Shown here piece by piece: positions 8,093 through 16,296 of a DNA stretch of 40,229 nucleotides. The stretch is from Burkholderiales bacterium. GTDB taxonomy: Bacteria; Pseudomonadota; Gammaproteobacteria; Burkholderiales; Burkholderiaceae_C. The first letter of the stretch is position 1; every line of letters starts with the position of its first letter. Location of the stretch: assembly GCA_026400275.1 (NCBI GenBank), contig JAPLPK010000230.1:1-40229 (forward strand). Direction: 5' to 3'. The notes beneath the pieces are model-generated. The model did no database searches and was not told the DNA's origin. It saw only the letters and a list, made by a program, of their open reading frames with translations. The translations under genes were made by a program, and so were the position numbers.

Positions 8093-8241
8093 TTAACTGC
8101 CGAGGTGGCGACTGAGAGAGTGTGTTCTGGTCCGCTTTACAGTCTTTGCGAGAACGGTTTTGTGCCGTACTTCGTGGTGTCGTAGCCTAAGAGCGTGTTG
8201 TAGCATTTTTGAGTGGCCTGAATCTTGCGAAAGTTGCTTAA

Positions 8242-9654
8242 ATGACCATTGGTGAAATACTCACTGCCTTCCGAGCCCGCTGGCGAATCGCTGTGCTGGT
8301 ATGGGCTTTTGTTGTTGCGACCGTGCTGTCTGTGAGCCTGATCCGCACGCCGGAATACACCTCGACTGCGGCCGTGTTGCTGGATGTGAAGTCACCCGAC
8401 CCCATCGCTGGCATTGTGTTGCCGGGCATGACTGTGGTGGGCTACATGGCCACGCAGTTGCATGTGATCCAGAGCGAGCGGGTGGCCTTGGGTGCCATTC
8501 AGATTCTCGGCTTGGAGAATAACCCTGAGTACCGCGCCAAGTGGCAACAAAAAACGAATGGGGTGGGCGACTTCAAATCGTGGTTGGCCGAACATTTGAC
8601 GCGCTACTTGTCAGTCGTGCCAGCCAAAGACTCGAACGTGCTTACGCTGTCGTACACGTCGCCAGACCCCGAGTTCGCCGCTAAAGTGGCCAACGCTTGG
8701 GTGAAATCGTATGTCGACACCACGCTCGGCTTGCGCACCGAACCTGCCAAGCAGTACTACGGTTTTTTTGATGCACGTGGCAAACAGTTGCGATCGGAGC
8801 TGGAAGCCGCGCAGTCGCGCTTGTCGGCCTATCAACAATCCAAGGGTATCGTGGCCAACGACGAACGACTTGACGTTGAAAACATGCGCCTGGCCGAGTT
8901 GTCATCGCAGTTGGTTGTGCTGCAAGGTATCTCCAACGAATCGGGCGGCAGACAAAGTCAGTCCGCCGCGAACGCCGACCGCATGTCTGAAGTGTTGAAC
9001 AACCCGGTGATCATCTCGATGTCCAACGAGCTGTCCACCGCCGAGGCGCGGCTAAAAGAGCTGGGGGCTCGTTTGGGAGACAACCATCCCGATATCGTGG
9101 AGGCGCGGGCTCGGGTGGGGCAATTGCGCTCGGCCATTGCCGCCGAGACCAAGCGCGTCGCCAGCAGCTTGACGGTGAACAACGACATCAATCAAATAAG
9201 GCTTGCGCAGTTGCGGGCTGCGCTGGAAGCGCAGCGTTCCAAACTGCTGCACATCAAGACCGAGCGCGATGAATCGGCAGTGTTGCAGCGCGACGTTGAG
9301 AACGCGCAGCGTGCATACGATGCCATGGAGTTGCGTGCAAGCCAGACCAGCTTGGAGAGCCAAACCACGCAGACCAACGTCTCCGTGTTGAAGCTGGCTG
9401 CTGTTTCGCCGCTGCCATCGTCGCCGCGTATCGTGTTGAACATCGCCGTGGCTATTTTGGTGGGGGGGTTGTTGGCGGTAGCGGCCGCTTTGCTGTCAGA
9501 GCTACGTGACCGTCGCCTACGCACCGACCTGGACGTGCTGCGTACCCTTGGCCAGCCGCTCATTGGCGTTTTGCCAGCCAAGGCGATTCCCAAGCGCCCC
9601 GGGCCGGCACGTTACCGTTTGACCACCAATGCGGGTGGCTCATCAGCTTCTTGA
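8242..9654 (+). CDS. epsF: EPS chain-length determinant, Wzz/EpsF type
   Basis: A polysaccharide co-polymerase that sets EPS chain length with the EpsG ATPase, spanning the inner membrane with a large periplasmic domain. The 470 residues show an N-terminal Wzz segment, a first membrane helix at about 16-34, and a long periplasmic region with coiled coils at about 170-350. A second helix (IAVAILVGGLLAVAAALL) lies near 400-417, followed by a short cytoplasmic tail beginning ELRDRRLRTDLDVLRTLGQPLIGVLP-like, split here after the LRTLGQ block. The phrase SPRIVLNIAVAI before helix 2 is the usual Pro-rich signature of this family. The ATG at 8242 is the only sensible start. epsG follows after 16 bases, so the two subunits are encoded together. 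Confidence 0.9.
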   Translation: MTIGEILTAFRARWRIAVLVWAFVVATVLSVSLIRTPEYTSTAAVLLDVKSPDPIAGIVLPGMTVVGYMATQLHVIQSERVALGAIQILGLENNPEYRAKWQQKTNGVGDFKSWLAEHLTRYLSVVPAKDSNVLTLSYTSPDPEFAAKVANAWVKSYVDTTLGLRTEPAKQYYGFFDARGKQLRSELEAAQSRLSAYQQSKGIVANDERLDVENMRLAELSSQLVVLQGISNESGGRQSQSAANADRMSEVLNNPVIISMSNELSTAEARLKELGARLGDNHPDIVEARARVGQLRSAIAAETKRVASSLTVNNDINQIRLAQLRAALEAQRSKLLHIKTERDESAVLQRDVENAQRAYDAMELRASQTSLESQTTQTNVSVLKLAAVSPLPSSPRIVLNIAVAILVGGLLAVAAALLSELRDRRLRTDLDVLRTLGQPLIGVLPAKAIPKRPGPARYRLTTNAGGSSAS

Positions 9655-9670
9655 GTATTCACCACACAAC

Positions 9671-10606
9671 ATGCAAGCTAAATCGTTACTGCGCGCCATG
9701 AAGGGGTCGTCGGATATGCCATCGGATGACCTCCAAGACGTTTCCGCCAAAGGTGAGCGCCATCCGGTGGTAGACCGCTCGATGGGCGACCTAATTCGTG
9801 AAGTCCGCAATCTGGACCATCTCCAAATCGAAGAAATTGTGGCCTACCAACGGCAGCACCGCATGCGCTTCGGTGAAGCGGCCGTGGCGTTGAAAATGGC
9901 CTCCAAGGGCGACGTGCAGTGGGCCTTGTCACAGCAGTTTCACTACCCATACGCGGCCGAGGGGGACACCTCCGGGCTGGACGATGAACTGATCACCGCG
10001 ATCGACCCCTTCAGCGACGAAGCCGAGGTGTTTCGCGACGTGCGCAGCCAACTGCTGATGGGCGTGATGTCCCCCGACCAGGCACCGCGTGCATTGGCTG
10101 TGTTGAGTCCCAACATCGGCGACGGCAAAACCTTCATCGCCGCCAACCTGGCCGTTGTGTTCAGCCAGACGGGGGGGCGCACCTTGCTCATCGATGCCGA
10201 CATGCGCACGCCGCGTCTGCATACTCTTTTTGGTGTGAAAGATGGCAGTGGCTTGAGTGACATTCTGGCCGGGCGCGCCGAATACGACGTGATCCACCAA
10301 ACGCCGGCCTTGCCCGGTCTGTTTGTTTTGCCCGTGGGCACGCAGCCGCCCAACCCATCGGAGTTGATTCAACGCGCCACCTTCAATGCCTTGATCCAAG
10401 AGGTGTGCTCTAGATTTGACCACGTGATCGTCGACACCCCGGCCTTCGCGCTCGGTGCCGATGCGCGGGTGCTGGCAGCCAAGTGCGGCGCCGCCATGGT
10501 GGTTGGCCGGCGCGGTACCAGCCGCATGGACGCCATCCAGTCCTTGGTTGGTCAAGTCAATAAAAGCCACGCCCGTTTTGCTGGAGTCATGATCAATGAG
10601 CACTGA
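9671..10606 (+). CDS. epsG: EPS tyrosine-kinase-like ATPase EpsG
   Basis: Cytoplasmic partner of EpsF, from the BY-kinase/ParA-like family that couples ATP hydrolysis to EPS polymerisation and export. From the ATG at 9671 it has 311 residues. The N-terminal helical domain (FGEAAVALKMASKGDVQWAL, about 63-82) is typical of EpsG. Walker A is GDGKTF near 150, Walker A' is LLIDADMRTPR near 172-182 and Walker B is HVIVDTPA near 251. The protein ends right after the ATPase fold (VMINEH), with no tyrosine cluster, so classical C-terminal autophosphorylation is not expected. An upstream in-frame ATG at 9629 overlaps epsF and is less likely. The 3' end overlaps the next gene by 11 bases. Confidence 0.88.
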   Translation: MQAKSLLRAMKGSSDMPSDDLQDVSAKGERHPVVDRSMGDLIREVRNLDHLQIEEIVAYQRQHRMRFGEAAVALKMASKGDVQWALSQQFHYPYAAEGDTSGLDDELITAIDPFSDEAEVFRDVRSQLLMGVMSPDQAPRALAVLSPNIGDGKTFIAANLAVVFSQTGGRTLLIDADMRTPRLHTLFGVKDGSGLSDILAGRAEYDVIHQTPALPGLFVLPVGTQPPNPSELIQRATFNALIQEVCSRFDHVIVDTPAFALGADARVLAAKCGAAMVVGRRGTSRMDAIQSLVGQVNKSHARFAGVMINEH

Positions 10607-11642
10607 AGCTAGCCGGTCGATTCTGGTGGTGATCCCCACACTGAATGAAGTGCGGGCGATTGAACACGTGGTCACCGCCTTGAGCCACGACTTGCCTCAA
10701 AACACCCAAGTGCAATTTGTCGTGGCCGACGGTGGCAGTACCGACGGCACAGTCGAGTTGGTGCAACGCATGATGACCACCCAGCCGCTGCTGCGTTTCA
10801 TGCCTAACCCCAAGCGTATTCAAAGCGCTGCGGTCAATCTGGCGGCCAAAAGTTTGGGGCGCGATGCCGACATTCTGGTGCGTTGCGATGCCCACGCGGA
10901 CTACCCCACTGGGTTCATTCGCATGTTGGTCGAGTCGCTAGACAGTACTGGCGCTGATGCGGTGGTGGTGCCCATGGATTCACGTGGTCAAACCTGCTTC
11001 CAAAAAGCCGTGGCCTGGGTGTCGGACAGCCGGGTGGGTTCGGGCGGATCAGCCCACCGTGGCGGCACGCGCAGCGGTTATGTAGACCACGGCCACCATG
11101 CGGCGTTTCGCATGGCATCGTTTGTGCGCGCAGGCGGCTACGACGAAACCTTCACCCATAACGAAGACGCTGAACTCGATTGCCGGCAACGTGCGTTGGG
11201 CAGCAAGCTGTACCTCGATGCCGACATTCGGCTCGGCTACGAACCGCGTGCCACGCCAGGGCGCTTGGCACGACAGTATTTCTCGTACGGTAAAGGACGT
11301 TCGCGCACGGTGCGCCGGCACCCGGGCTCCATGCGCTTACGGCAGTTGGCGTTGCCGGTGCATTTGATCGTGTTGGTGGCGTCCTTGCTGTTGTCTCTCT
11401 GGTCGCCACTTTTTCTGGCTTGGCCGTTGTTGTACCTGACCACACTGGGGCTCACCTCGGTGTCGATCGCCGTCAAGAAGCGCTCGGTTTGTGGACTGTT
11501 GGCAGGAGGCGCCGCCTCGTTGATGCACATCTGCTGGGCCGCTGGCTTTTTATCCGGTCTTGCGTTTGTGCGTGAAACGCCGTGGCTTGTTGGCGCGGTC
11601 ACCACGCCGCCCGTCCCCGGCCGGGAATGGGCTGAACGATGA
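10596..11642 (+). CDS. Family 2 glycosyltransferase (ExoA-like)
   Basis: A 348-residue GT-A fold glycosyltransferase that probably adds a sugar to the lipid-linked EPS repeat unit at the inner membrane. It shows the GT2 start SILVVIPTLNE (8-18) and the nucleotide-sugar motif ADGGSTDGT (44-52). An acidic metal-binding segment with RCDAHADYP lies near 95-103, and HNEDAELDCRQR near 186-197 is the acceptor/catalytic region. Two to three hydrophobic helices follow in the last 100 residues. The layout resembles ExoA of succinoglycan synthesis (a beta-1,3-glucosyltransferase), but the sugar and linkage cannot be read from sequence. It overlaps epsG by 11 bases and the next GT by ATGA. Confidence 0.85.
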   Translation: MSTEASRSILVVIPTLNEVRAIEHVVTALSHDLPQNTQVQFVVADGGSTDGTVELVQRMMTTQPLLRFMPNPKRIQSAAVNLAAKSLGRDADILVRCDAHADYPTGFIRMLVESLDSTGADAVVVPMDSRGQTCFQKAVAWVSDSRVGSGGSAHRGGTRSGYVDHGHHAAFRMASFVRAGGYDETFTHNEDAELDCRQRALGSKLYLDADIRLGYEPRATPGRLARQYFSYGKGRSRTVRRHPGSMRLRQLALPVHLIVLVASLLLSLWSPLFLAWPLLYLTTLGLTSVSIAVKKRSVCGLLAGGAASLMHICWAAGFLSGLAFVRETPWLVGAVTTPPVPGREWAER

Positions 11643-12826
11643 GCAAGGTGGCTGATTTGAATGTTTTGCTGGTCGATCCTTCGTTATTCACCGCCCCGTA
11701 TGACGCAGCTTTGTCTGAGGGTTTGGTCGCAGCCGGCGTCTCGCCCATGTGGGCTACGCGGCCGACGCGCAAAGGCGATCGCCAAGAGTTGCCGATTGAA
11801 CAGACCTACCCGTTTTTCTATCGCCGTGTAGACGAGGCCACCTGGATTCCAGGCAAGCTGAAAGCCGTGGCCAAAGGTATCGCCCATGCGGCTGGTTTGG
11901 CTACATTGTTATGGAAGATCAAGACCACCCGCCCCGACGTCGTTCACGTGCAATGGATCGTGGTGCCACCGCTTGATGCATTGGCCATGACCTTATTCCG
12001 CCGCATGTGCCCGCTGGTGTTGACCGTGCACGACACCGTGCCGTTCAATGGCCAAAACATGTCGTGGATGCAACGCTACGGGCACGACCAGCCCACCAAA
12101 ATCGCGCACCGCGTGGTGGTGCACACGCAGTCTGGCAAACAAGCCCTGGTGGCGCGCGGTGTGGATGCCCACAAAATTGCTGTCATTCCGCATGGTCCTT
12201 TGCGCTTGGCGGTGCAGGCGCCGCCTCGGCCAGAGTCTGCCGTGCGCGATGCGCGCTGGACGTTTGTGCTGTTTGGCGAGATCAAACCCTACAAGGGTTT
12301 TGATATCTTGATCGATGCCGTGCACTGCTTGCCCGAGGCTGTGCGCCAGCAAATGCGCGTCATTGTGGCTGGGCGGCCGCGTATGGATATCGCGCCGTTG
12401 TTGGCCCGTGTCACCGAGTTGGGGCTCGATGCGCAGTTTGATCTGCGCCTGCAGCGCCAATCAGAAGAAGAAATGGCGGTGCTATTTGACGACGCCGATT
12501 GTTTCGTCTTCCCGTATCGCCAGATCGATGCCAGTGGCGTTTATTTTCTGGTGAAGCCGCTCGGCAAATGGTTGATTGCTAGCCATGTGGGCATCTTTGC
12601 AGAAGACATGGTGCCGGACCTTGACGGTGCCTTGGTGCCTTCAAACGATGCCGCTGCCCTGGCCGAAGAAATGCACTTGGCCATTGTGCAAAAGTCGCGG
12701 CGTGCACCCATGGAAATTTCTGGCTCCTGGCAGGGTATTGGCCACACCACGCGTGAGCTTTATGAGCAAGCCATGCGCGACTATGGTGGTGAGCCGGTGC
12801 CCCAGCCGCGCAACGTGCTCGAGTAA
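11639..12826 (+). CDS. Family 4-type glycosyltransferase (GT-B fold)
   Basis: A 395-residue predicted cytoplasmic glycosyltransferase for EPS repeat-unit assembly. The N-terminal half has the open Rossmann pattern with DVVHVQWIVVPP near 100-111 and LVLTVHDTVPF near 122-132. The C-terminal GT-B domain begins FVLFGEIKPYKGFDILIDAV near 204-223 and contains DDADCFVFPYRQIDASGVYF near 283-302, the donor-binding region. The donor and linkage are unknown. It overlaps the upstream GT2 by four bases (ATGA), and wzy starts 11 bases after its stop, so it belongs to the same operon. Confidence 0.82.
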   Translation: MSKVADLNVLLVDPSLFTAPYDAALSEGLVAAGVSPMWATRPTRKGDRQELPIEQTYPFFYRRVDEATWIPGKLKAVAKGIAHAAGLATLLWKIKTTRPDVVHVQWIVVPPLDALAMTLFRRMCPLVLTVHDTVPFNGQNMSWMQRYGHDQPTKIAHRVVVHTQSGKQALVARGVDAHKIAVIPHGPLRLAVQAPPRPESAVRDARWTFVLFGEIKPYKGFDILIDAVHCLPEAVRQQMRVIVAGRPRMDIAPLLARVTELGLDAQFDLRLQRQSEEEMAVLFDDADCFVFPYRQIDASGVYFLVKPLGKWLIASHVGIFAEDMVPDLDGALVPSNDAAALAEEMHLAIVQKSRRAPMEISGSWQGIGHTTRELYEQAMRDYGGEPVPQPRNVLE

Positions 12827-12837
12827 CGCACGCTGGC

Positions 12838-14115
12838 ATGCGTTCATCCTCTGTCGCCCACGACCAGCCCTGGAACCGTGTCGGCTTAAAACGCGAGAGC
12901 GCGCGGCGGCTGCGTTTTTGGGACCGCTGGCTGTGTCGGCTACCGTTGATCTCGGTCACCTATCTGGCCAAATTCTCGGTGCCACCGTTTGGCGCCATGG
13001 GGCTGGCGCTGAGTATTCCGCTCGCCTTTGCGGTGGCTTTGTTCGGTGCGATCGCCGGACGCATGGTTTTCGACGTGCGCCGCACATTTGCGTTTGTCGG
13101 GGCGTTTGCCTTCATCGTCTGTGTGCAACTGCTCTATATCGACGAGTTTTCCTTGCCGTCGTTGCTGTTGTTTTTTGTGATCCATCTGCCGTATGTGTTT
13201 CGACTACGGCGGCCCAAAATCAGCAGCGAGCAAGTCTTGGCGTACTTTCAGCAGTTGGGACTGATTGTGGGCATTTGTGGCCTGGTGCAATACGTGGCGC
13301 AGTTTGTTCTGGGCCCCACGCTGGCGTTCCCTATTGAGAACTTTGTGCCGGAGTTTTTGCTGACGTCGAAGTTCAACATGCAGGCCACGTTGGAATACGG
13401 CTCGGAGATTGTGCGCACCAATGGCGTGTTCATGATCGAGCCATCGATGTTCAGCCAGCTCACCGCCGTTTGTATTTTGTTGGAGCTTACATCCCGTAGG
13501 CGGCTTTGGTATTTGGCCATCATGGGTGTCGCCATTCTGGTTTCTTACTCCGGCACGGGGTTGATGCTGCTCGCGGTGTGCCTGCTGATTGATTCGATCG
13601 CCAGACGCCGTTGGGGATTGCTGCTGGGCGGGCTGCTGGCCGGCGCCGTGGTACTGGCGTTAGCAACTTTGCAGAGCGACGGGATTTTTAGCCAAATTCT
13701 TAAACGTAGCGGCGAATTTTCGTCTGGCGGCTCCAGTGGCTCGATGCGGTTTGTCGGTGGCTTCTACATGTTTGACCAGTTTCTTTGGAATGAGCCAGTG
13801 CGCGCATTCTTGGGGATGGGGGCGGGCAGTTTTGCTGAGTATGGCCTGCGGGCCACTGTGCCCGTAGCTGAGATGATCCTGTTTAAAACCGTCTTTGAGT
13901 TTGGCATCCTGGGGGCGTTGGCTTACTGGAGTTTCATTGGCTATTGCATTGCCACCAGCACCGGTGTGCCCGCGGCGCGGATTCCGATTTTGGCGACGAT
14001 CCTCTTGGGCGGGCTTTACACTCCATTTGGTCACTGCCTGGCCTTTGGCGTGTTGTTATGGCCGTCGCGTGAGAGCCATACAGGCCCCGTCCAATTGCAT
14101 CCTGCAAGGGCATGA
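12838..14115 (+). CDS. wzy: Wzy-like EPS polymerase
   Basis: A 425-residue protein with about 10-11 predicted membrane helices and a hydrophilic periplasmic segment at about 150-200 (FVPEFLLTSKFNMQATLEYG, then RTNGVFMIEPSMFSQ). A second loop lies near 280-325 (RSGEFSSGGSSGSMRF). Wzy proteins join flipped repeat units in the periplasm and are recognised by topology and by this type of loop rather than by strict motifs. The gene is the only O-antigen-polymerase-like protein in the locus and lies among GT genes with epsF/epsG nearby, which supports the role. An oligosaccharide ligase is the alternative. The start is the ATG at 12838. The acyltransferase gene starts 13 bases after its stop. Confidence 0.72.
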   Translation: MRSSSVAHDQPWNRVGLKRESARRLRFWDRWLCRLPLISVTYLAKFSVPPFGAMGLALSIPLAFAVALFGAIAGRMVFDVRRTFAFVGAFAFIVCVQLLYIDEFSLPSLLLFFVIHLPYVFRLRRPKISSEQVLAYFQQLGLIVGICGLVQYVAQFVLGPTLAFPIENFVPEFLLTSKFNMQATLEYGSEIVRTNGVFMIEPSMFSQLTAVCILLELTSRRRLWYLAIMGVAILVSYSGTGLMLLAVCLLIDSIARRRWGLLLGGLLAGAVVLALATLQSDGIFSQILKRSGEFSSGGSSGSMRFVGGFYMFDQFLWNEPVRAFLGMGAGSFAEYGLRATVPVAEMILFKTVFEFGILGALAYWSFIGYCIATSTGVPAARIPILATILLGGLYTPFGHCLAFGVLLWPSRESHTGPVQLHPARA

Positions 14116-14128
14116 AGCGCGTTTTGTT

Positions 14129-15175
14129 ATGACGGAAGTACGCCAAAGAATTGCTTTTATCGACACGGCCAAGGCCATCGGCATCGTGTTGGTCGTGGTG
14201 GGTCATACACCGGGTATGTCTGCCCGCGTCTGCGAGCTGATTTACAGCTTTCACATGCCGCTGTTTTTTTTCATCTCCGGTTACTTGCAGCCCTCGGATC
14301 GCCAGGCTTTGCCACTCGCCAAGTCGTGGAGCAAAAGTGCACGTACGCTGCTGGTGCCGTATTTGTTTTTCTTTGGCATTTCACTGCTGTACTGGCTGGC
14401 CACGCGAGGCCTGGGGGACCGGACGGCCAAGTTTGCAGGGGTAGGCATTGGAGATGCTTTGGCTGGGCTGGCAAGCGGTTTGTCGCAAGACCTGTTCGTC
14501 AATCCGGCGCTGTGGTTTTTTCCCTGCTTGTTTATTTGCGCGGCCGTCTATGCGCTTTTGCGCCACTTCTTGTCTGCATCGTGGTGTTTGGGTGTGAGCC
14601 TAGTCTGCCTCGTCGTCGTGGCGACTACGCTGCCTTGGCCCACGCGGCTGCGCTGGGGTTTGGATATTGCTTGGGTGGTTTTGCCGTTTTACGCTTCCGG
14701 TGCGGTGATGCGCAGTGCTGGCTGGAAACCCGAGCGCATGTCTCGGCCAGTGGTGTGGGGGCTGACACCGGTTTTGCCTGTGTCGTGGTACTTCCTGGCC
14801 CTGACGCAGGGACGCGTTGATTTGGCCTTTGCCAATTTTGGCCCATCGTTGGCACTGTATTGTTTTGTTGCTGTCTTGGGCATTGCCATGTTGCTGTTGG
14901 TCTCTGCGCTGCTGCCGCACAACCGGCTGACGGTTTGGTTGGCGGACAACAGCCTGATCATCTTCCCCTTGCATCCGCTGTTGCTGAACTTCGCCAGCGG
15001 TGTCTTCAAGATGCTGAAGCTGAATCCGATTCAATTCAATCTCACGCCTGCCATGCCCTTGATCTTGTTTGTTTGGTTGATGTTGGCGTGCATACCGTTG
15101 GCGTATTTGCTGCGCAAGCGGTTTTCTTTGTTTTTGGGGCGTCAAACCTCTGGTCGTAAAGGGTGCTTATCTTGA
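14129..15175 (+). CDS. Membrane acyltransferase (acyltransferase 3 family)
   Basis: A 348-residue integral membrane protein with about 10 helices. It starts RIAFIDTAKAIGIVLVVVGH, where the His near residue 26 is the expected catalytic base. IYSFHMPLFFFISGYL follows, resembling fucose/glucose O-acetyltransferases of the NolL/OafA type. It probably transfers acetyl or another short acyl group to the EPS repeat unit. I chose the ATG at 14129 because it places the conserved start at residue 7; the open frame extends upstream into wzy. Its stop overlaps the TTG start of the next GT (TTGA). Confidence 0.8.
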   Translation: MTEVRQRIAFIDTAKAIGIVLVVVGHTPGMSARVCELIYSFHMPLFFFISGYLQPSDRQALPLAKSWSKSARTLLVPYLFFFGISLLYWLATRGLGDRTAKFAGVGIGDALAGLASGLSQDLFVNPALWFFPCLFICAAVYALLRHFLSASWCLGVSLVCLVVVATTLPWPTRLRWGLDIAWVVLPFYASGAVMRSAGWKPERMSRPVVWGLTPVLPVSWYFLALTQGRVDLAFANFGPSLALYCFVAVLGIAMLLLVSALLPHNRLTVWLADNSLIIFPLHPLLLNFASGVFKMLKLNPIQFNLTPAMPLILFVWLMLACIPLAYLLRKRFSLFLGRQTSGRKGCLS

Positions 15176-16296
15176 AGGTTGTCTTCATCAATACGCTGTA
15201 CGCACCGCATGAAGTCGGCGGAGCGGAGCGCGCCGTTCGTGTGGTGGCGGAATCGCTTGTGGCCATTGGTGGCGAAGCGGTGGTGATCACATTGGCACCA
15301 AACGGCGTGGCATCGGTGGGCGAGGTGGATGGCGTGCGGGTGTACTACGTCCCGTTGTTCAACGTGGGCTTCTTGCATGGAAAGAAGCCGCTGCCCAAGT
15401 GGCGGCGTATGCTCTGGCATGTGATCGATCGCTACAACCCGGTGATGCAGCGCCGGATCAAGCGAATTCTTGAAATTGAACGCCCGGATTTGGTGGAGGG
15501 CAACAACCTTCAAGGTTTTTCGGTTGCCGCGTGGAAGGCCGCTGCGCAGTTGAACATTCCTGTGATGCAGGTGCTGCACGACTACTACCTGGCTTGCCTT
15601 AACTCCACGATGTACCGCAATGGCGCCAATTGCTCGCAGCAGTGTTCGGATTGCAAGATGCTGTGTGCGCCGAGGCGCGAGGCTTCGCAAATACCGGCGG
15701 TGGTGAGCGCCGTGAGCCAGCGAACCTTGGCGCGTGTGCGTCAGATGGGCATGTTCAGCCCGACGGTCGCCACCTCTGTGGGGCCGACCGGTATCAAGCT
15801 AGAGCATTTGCATGGCGCCTACGGGGCTTCCAAAATCGAAACTTCCGAATTGGTGTTGGGATATCTGGGCCGAATCGAACATGTCAAAGGCGTGGAACTG
15901 CTGCTCGAAGGTGTCGTTGCACCAACGAGTGTGTTCTCGCGTATCGACATCCTGGTGGTGCCATCTTTGTGGGAAGAACCCCTGACCCGTGTGATTGCTG
16001 AGGCCTATGCTGCCGGTGTGCCGGTTGCTGTGTCTCGTTTGGGCGGCATGCCTGAAATCGTTGACGAAGGGGTCACCGGGTATGTCTTCGAGGCCAACGG
16101 CGCGGGAGCTATTCGCACCATGCTGGAGGGTTTGCCGAAGCGTCCGTTATCGTCTCCCGAGTTGGTGGCGGCGCGGGTGCGCAAGAGCGAAGGCTTCAGT
16201 GTGCAAGCAGTGTTTGATCGACACCATCGGTTGTGGCAAGACACCCTCGCCGGGGTGACGAAGCAAGTCCTGCCAACGAGCGGAAGCACTCCATGA
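15172..16296 (+). CDS. Family 4 glycosyltransferase with a missing central segment
   Basis: A GT-B glycosyltransferase of 374 residues from a TTG start at 15172, which has AAAGGG eight bases upstream and overlaps the previous stop; a GTG at 15163 is the alternative. The N-terminal domain starts KVVFINTLYAPHEVGGAER and has a cysteine cluster (CSQQCSDCKMLC) seen in related enzymes. The C-terminal domain enters at YLGRIEHVKGVELLLEGV and then jumps straight to VAPTSVFSRIDILVVPSLWE. In homologues about 45-50 residues (strand/helix units carrying the AGxG-type turn and a FxG strand) lie between these. The end, PLTRVIAEAYAAGVPV, is intact, including the E-x7-E region. The in-frame loss would damage donor binding, so activity is uncertain. 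ATGA overlap with wzx. Confidence 0.78.
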   Translation: MKVVFINTLYAPHEVGGAERAVRVVAESLVAIGGEAVVITLAPNGVASVGEVDGVRVYYVPLFNVGFLHGKKPLPKWRRMLWHVIDRYNPVMQRRIKRILEIERPDLVEGNNLQGFSVAAWKAAAQLNIPVMQVLHDYYLACLNSTMYRNGANCSQQCSDCKMLCAPRREASQIPAVVSAVSQRTLARVRQMGMFSPTVATSVGPTGIKLEHLHGAYGASKIETSELVLGYLGRIEHVKGVELLLEGVVAPTSVFSRIDILVVPSLWEEPLTRVIAEAYAAGVPVAVSRLGGMPEIVDEGVTGYVFEANGAGAIRTMLEGLPKRPLSSPELVAARVRKSEGFSVQAVFDRHHRLWQDTLAGVTKQVLPTSGSTP

